7,811 bases of DNA from NCBI GenBank assembly GCA_947458895.1, contig CANHBY010000046.1:1-7811 (forward strand), in the 5' to 3' direction. Below are positions 7,798 through 7,811 of this stretch, piece after piece. Each line of letters opens with the position of its first letter. The first letter of the stretch is position 1. The DNA is from Burkholderiales bacterium (GTDB lineage: Bacteria > Pseudomonadota > Gammaproteobacteria > Burkholderiales > Burkholderiaceae_C). The position numbers were made by a program, and so were the translations under genes. The notes beneath the pieces were generated by a model. That model did no database searches and was not told the DNA's origin. It saw only the letters and a list, made by a program, of their open reading frames with translations.

Positions 7798-7811
7798 AAC
7801 GCAGCCCAGGA

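Noticed and set aside
7752..7799. Upstream ATG for glmS
   Set aside because: The enzyme needs Cys directly after the initiator Met, which only the start at 7751 gives, with AAGGAG at the right distance.

Overview
The window looks like a piece of a betaproteobacterial chromosome, most likely order Burkholderiales and perhaps family Comamonadaceae. This is an inference from the character of the PccA, VOC and GlmS proteins and the fairly high G+C of the housekeeping genes; I could run no database search. The two outer parts are housekeeping metabolism. The middle, roughly 3.2-5.9 kb, is an accessory segment holding two complete toxin-antitoxin modules.

Layout, left to right. (1) 3-599, plus strand: the C-terminal part of a metallo-beta-lactamase-fold hydrolase that enters from outside the window. 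(2) 560-1024, minus strand: a small VOC (glyoxalase/methylmalonyl-CoA-epimerase-like) protein. Its 3' end overlaps the hydrolase gene convergently, and its start overlaps by 4 nt the stop of (3). (3) 1021-3051, minus strand: a biotin-dependent acyl-CoA carboxylase alpha subunit, best read as propionyl-CoA carboxylase PccA. (4) 3052-3347: a 296-bp divergent intergenic region containing a 77-bp near-perfect inverted repeat. (5) 3348-3991, plus strand: mntA-hepT, a nucleotidyltransferase antitoxin and HEPN toxin pair (type VII toxin-antitoxin) with a 4-nt start/stop overlap. (6) 4071-5616, minus strand: hipB-hipA, with an 11-nt overlap, converging on mntA-hepT. (7) 5617-5891: the hipBA control region, with three copies of a TTTCCCGATCGGGAAA-type palindrome centred exactly 50 bp apart, a plausible promoter overlapping the nearest copy, and a small doubtful ORF. 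(8) 5892-7751, minus strand: complete glmS, with the start of its leader at the right edge.

How the genes fit together. PccA carboxylates propionyl-CoA to methylmalonyl-CoA, and the coupled VOC gene may act on that product as an epimerase-like enzyme, although one canonical metal ligand is replaced. No beta-subunit gene (pccB) lies beside pccA here. The two toxin-antitoxin modules are independent transcription units. HepT is a predicted RNase held in check by AMP transfer from MntA. HipA is a Ser/Thr kinase toxin held in check by HipB, which also represses its own operon through the palindromes. The segment lies directly downstream of glmS, a well-known insertion hot spot (the Tn7 attachment site lies there), and a short imperfect copy of the glmS 3' end sits about 100 bp beyond the gene. 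No transposase, integrase, tRNA, rRNA or CRISPR array was seen.

No wholly new system is visible. The most worthwhile leads are the evenly spaced triple operator of hipBA, the 77-bp inverted repeat between pccA and mntA, and the glmS-end repeat as a possible trace of how the toxin-antitoxin segment arrived.
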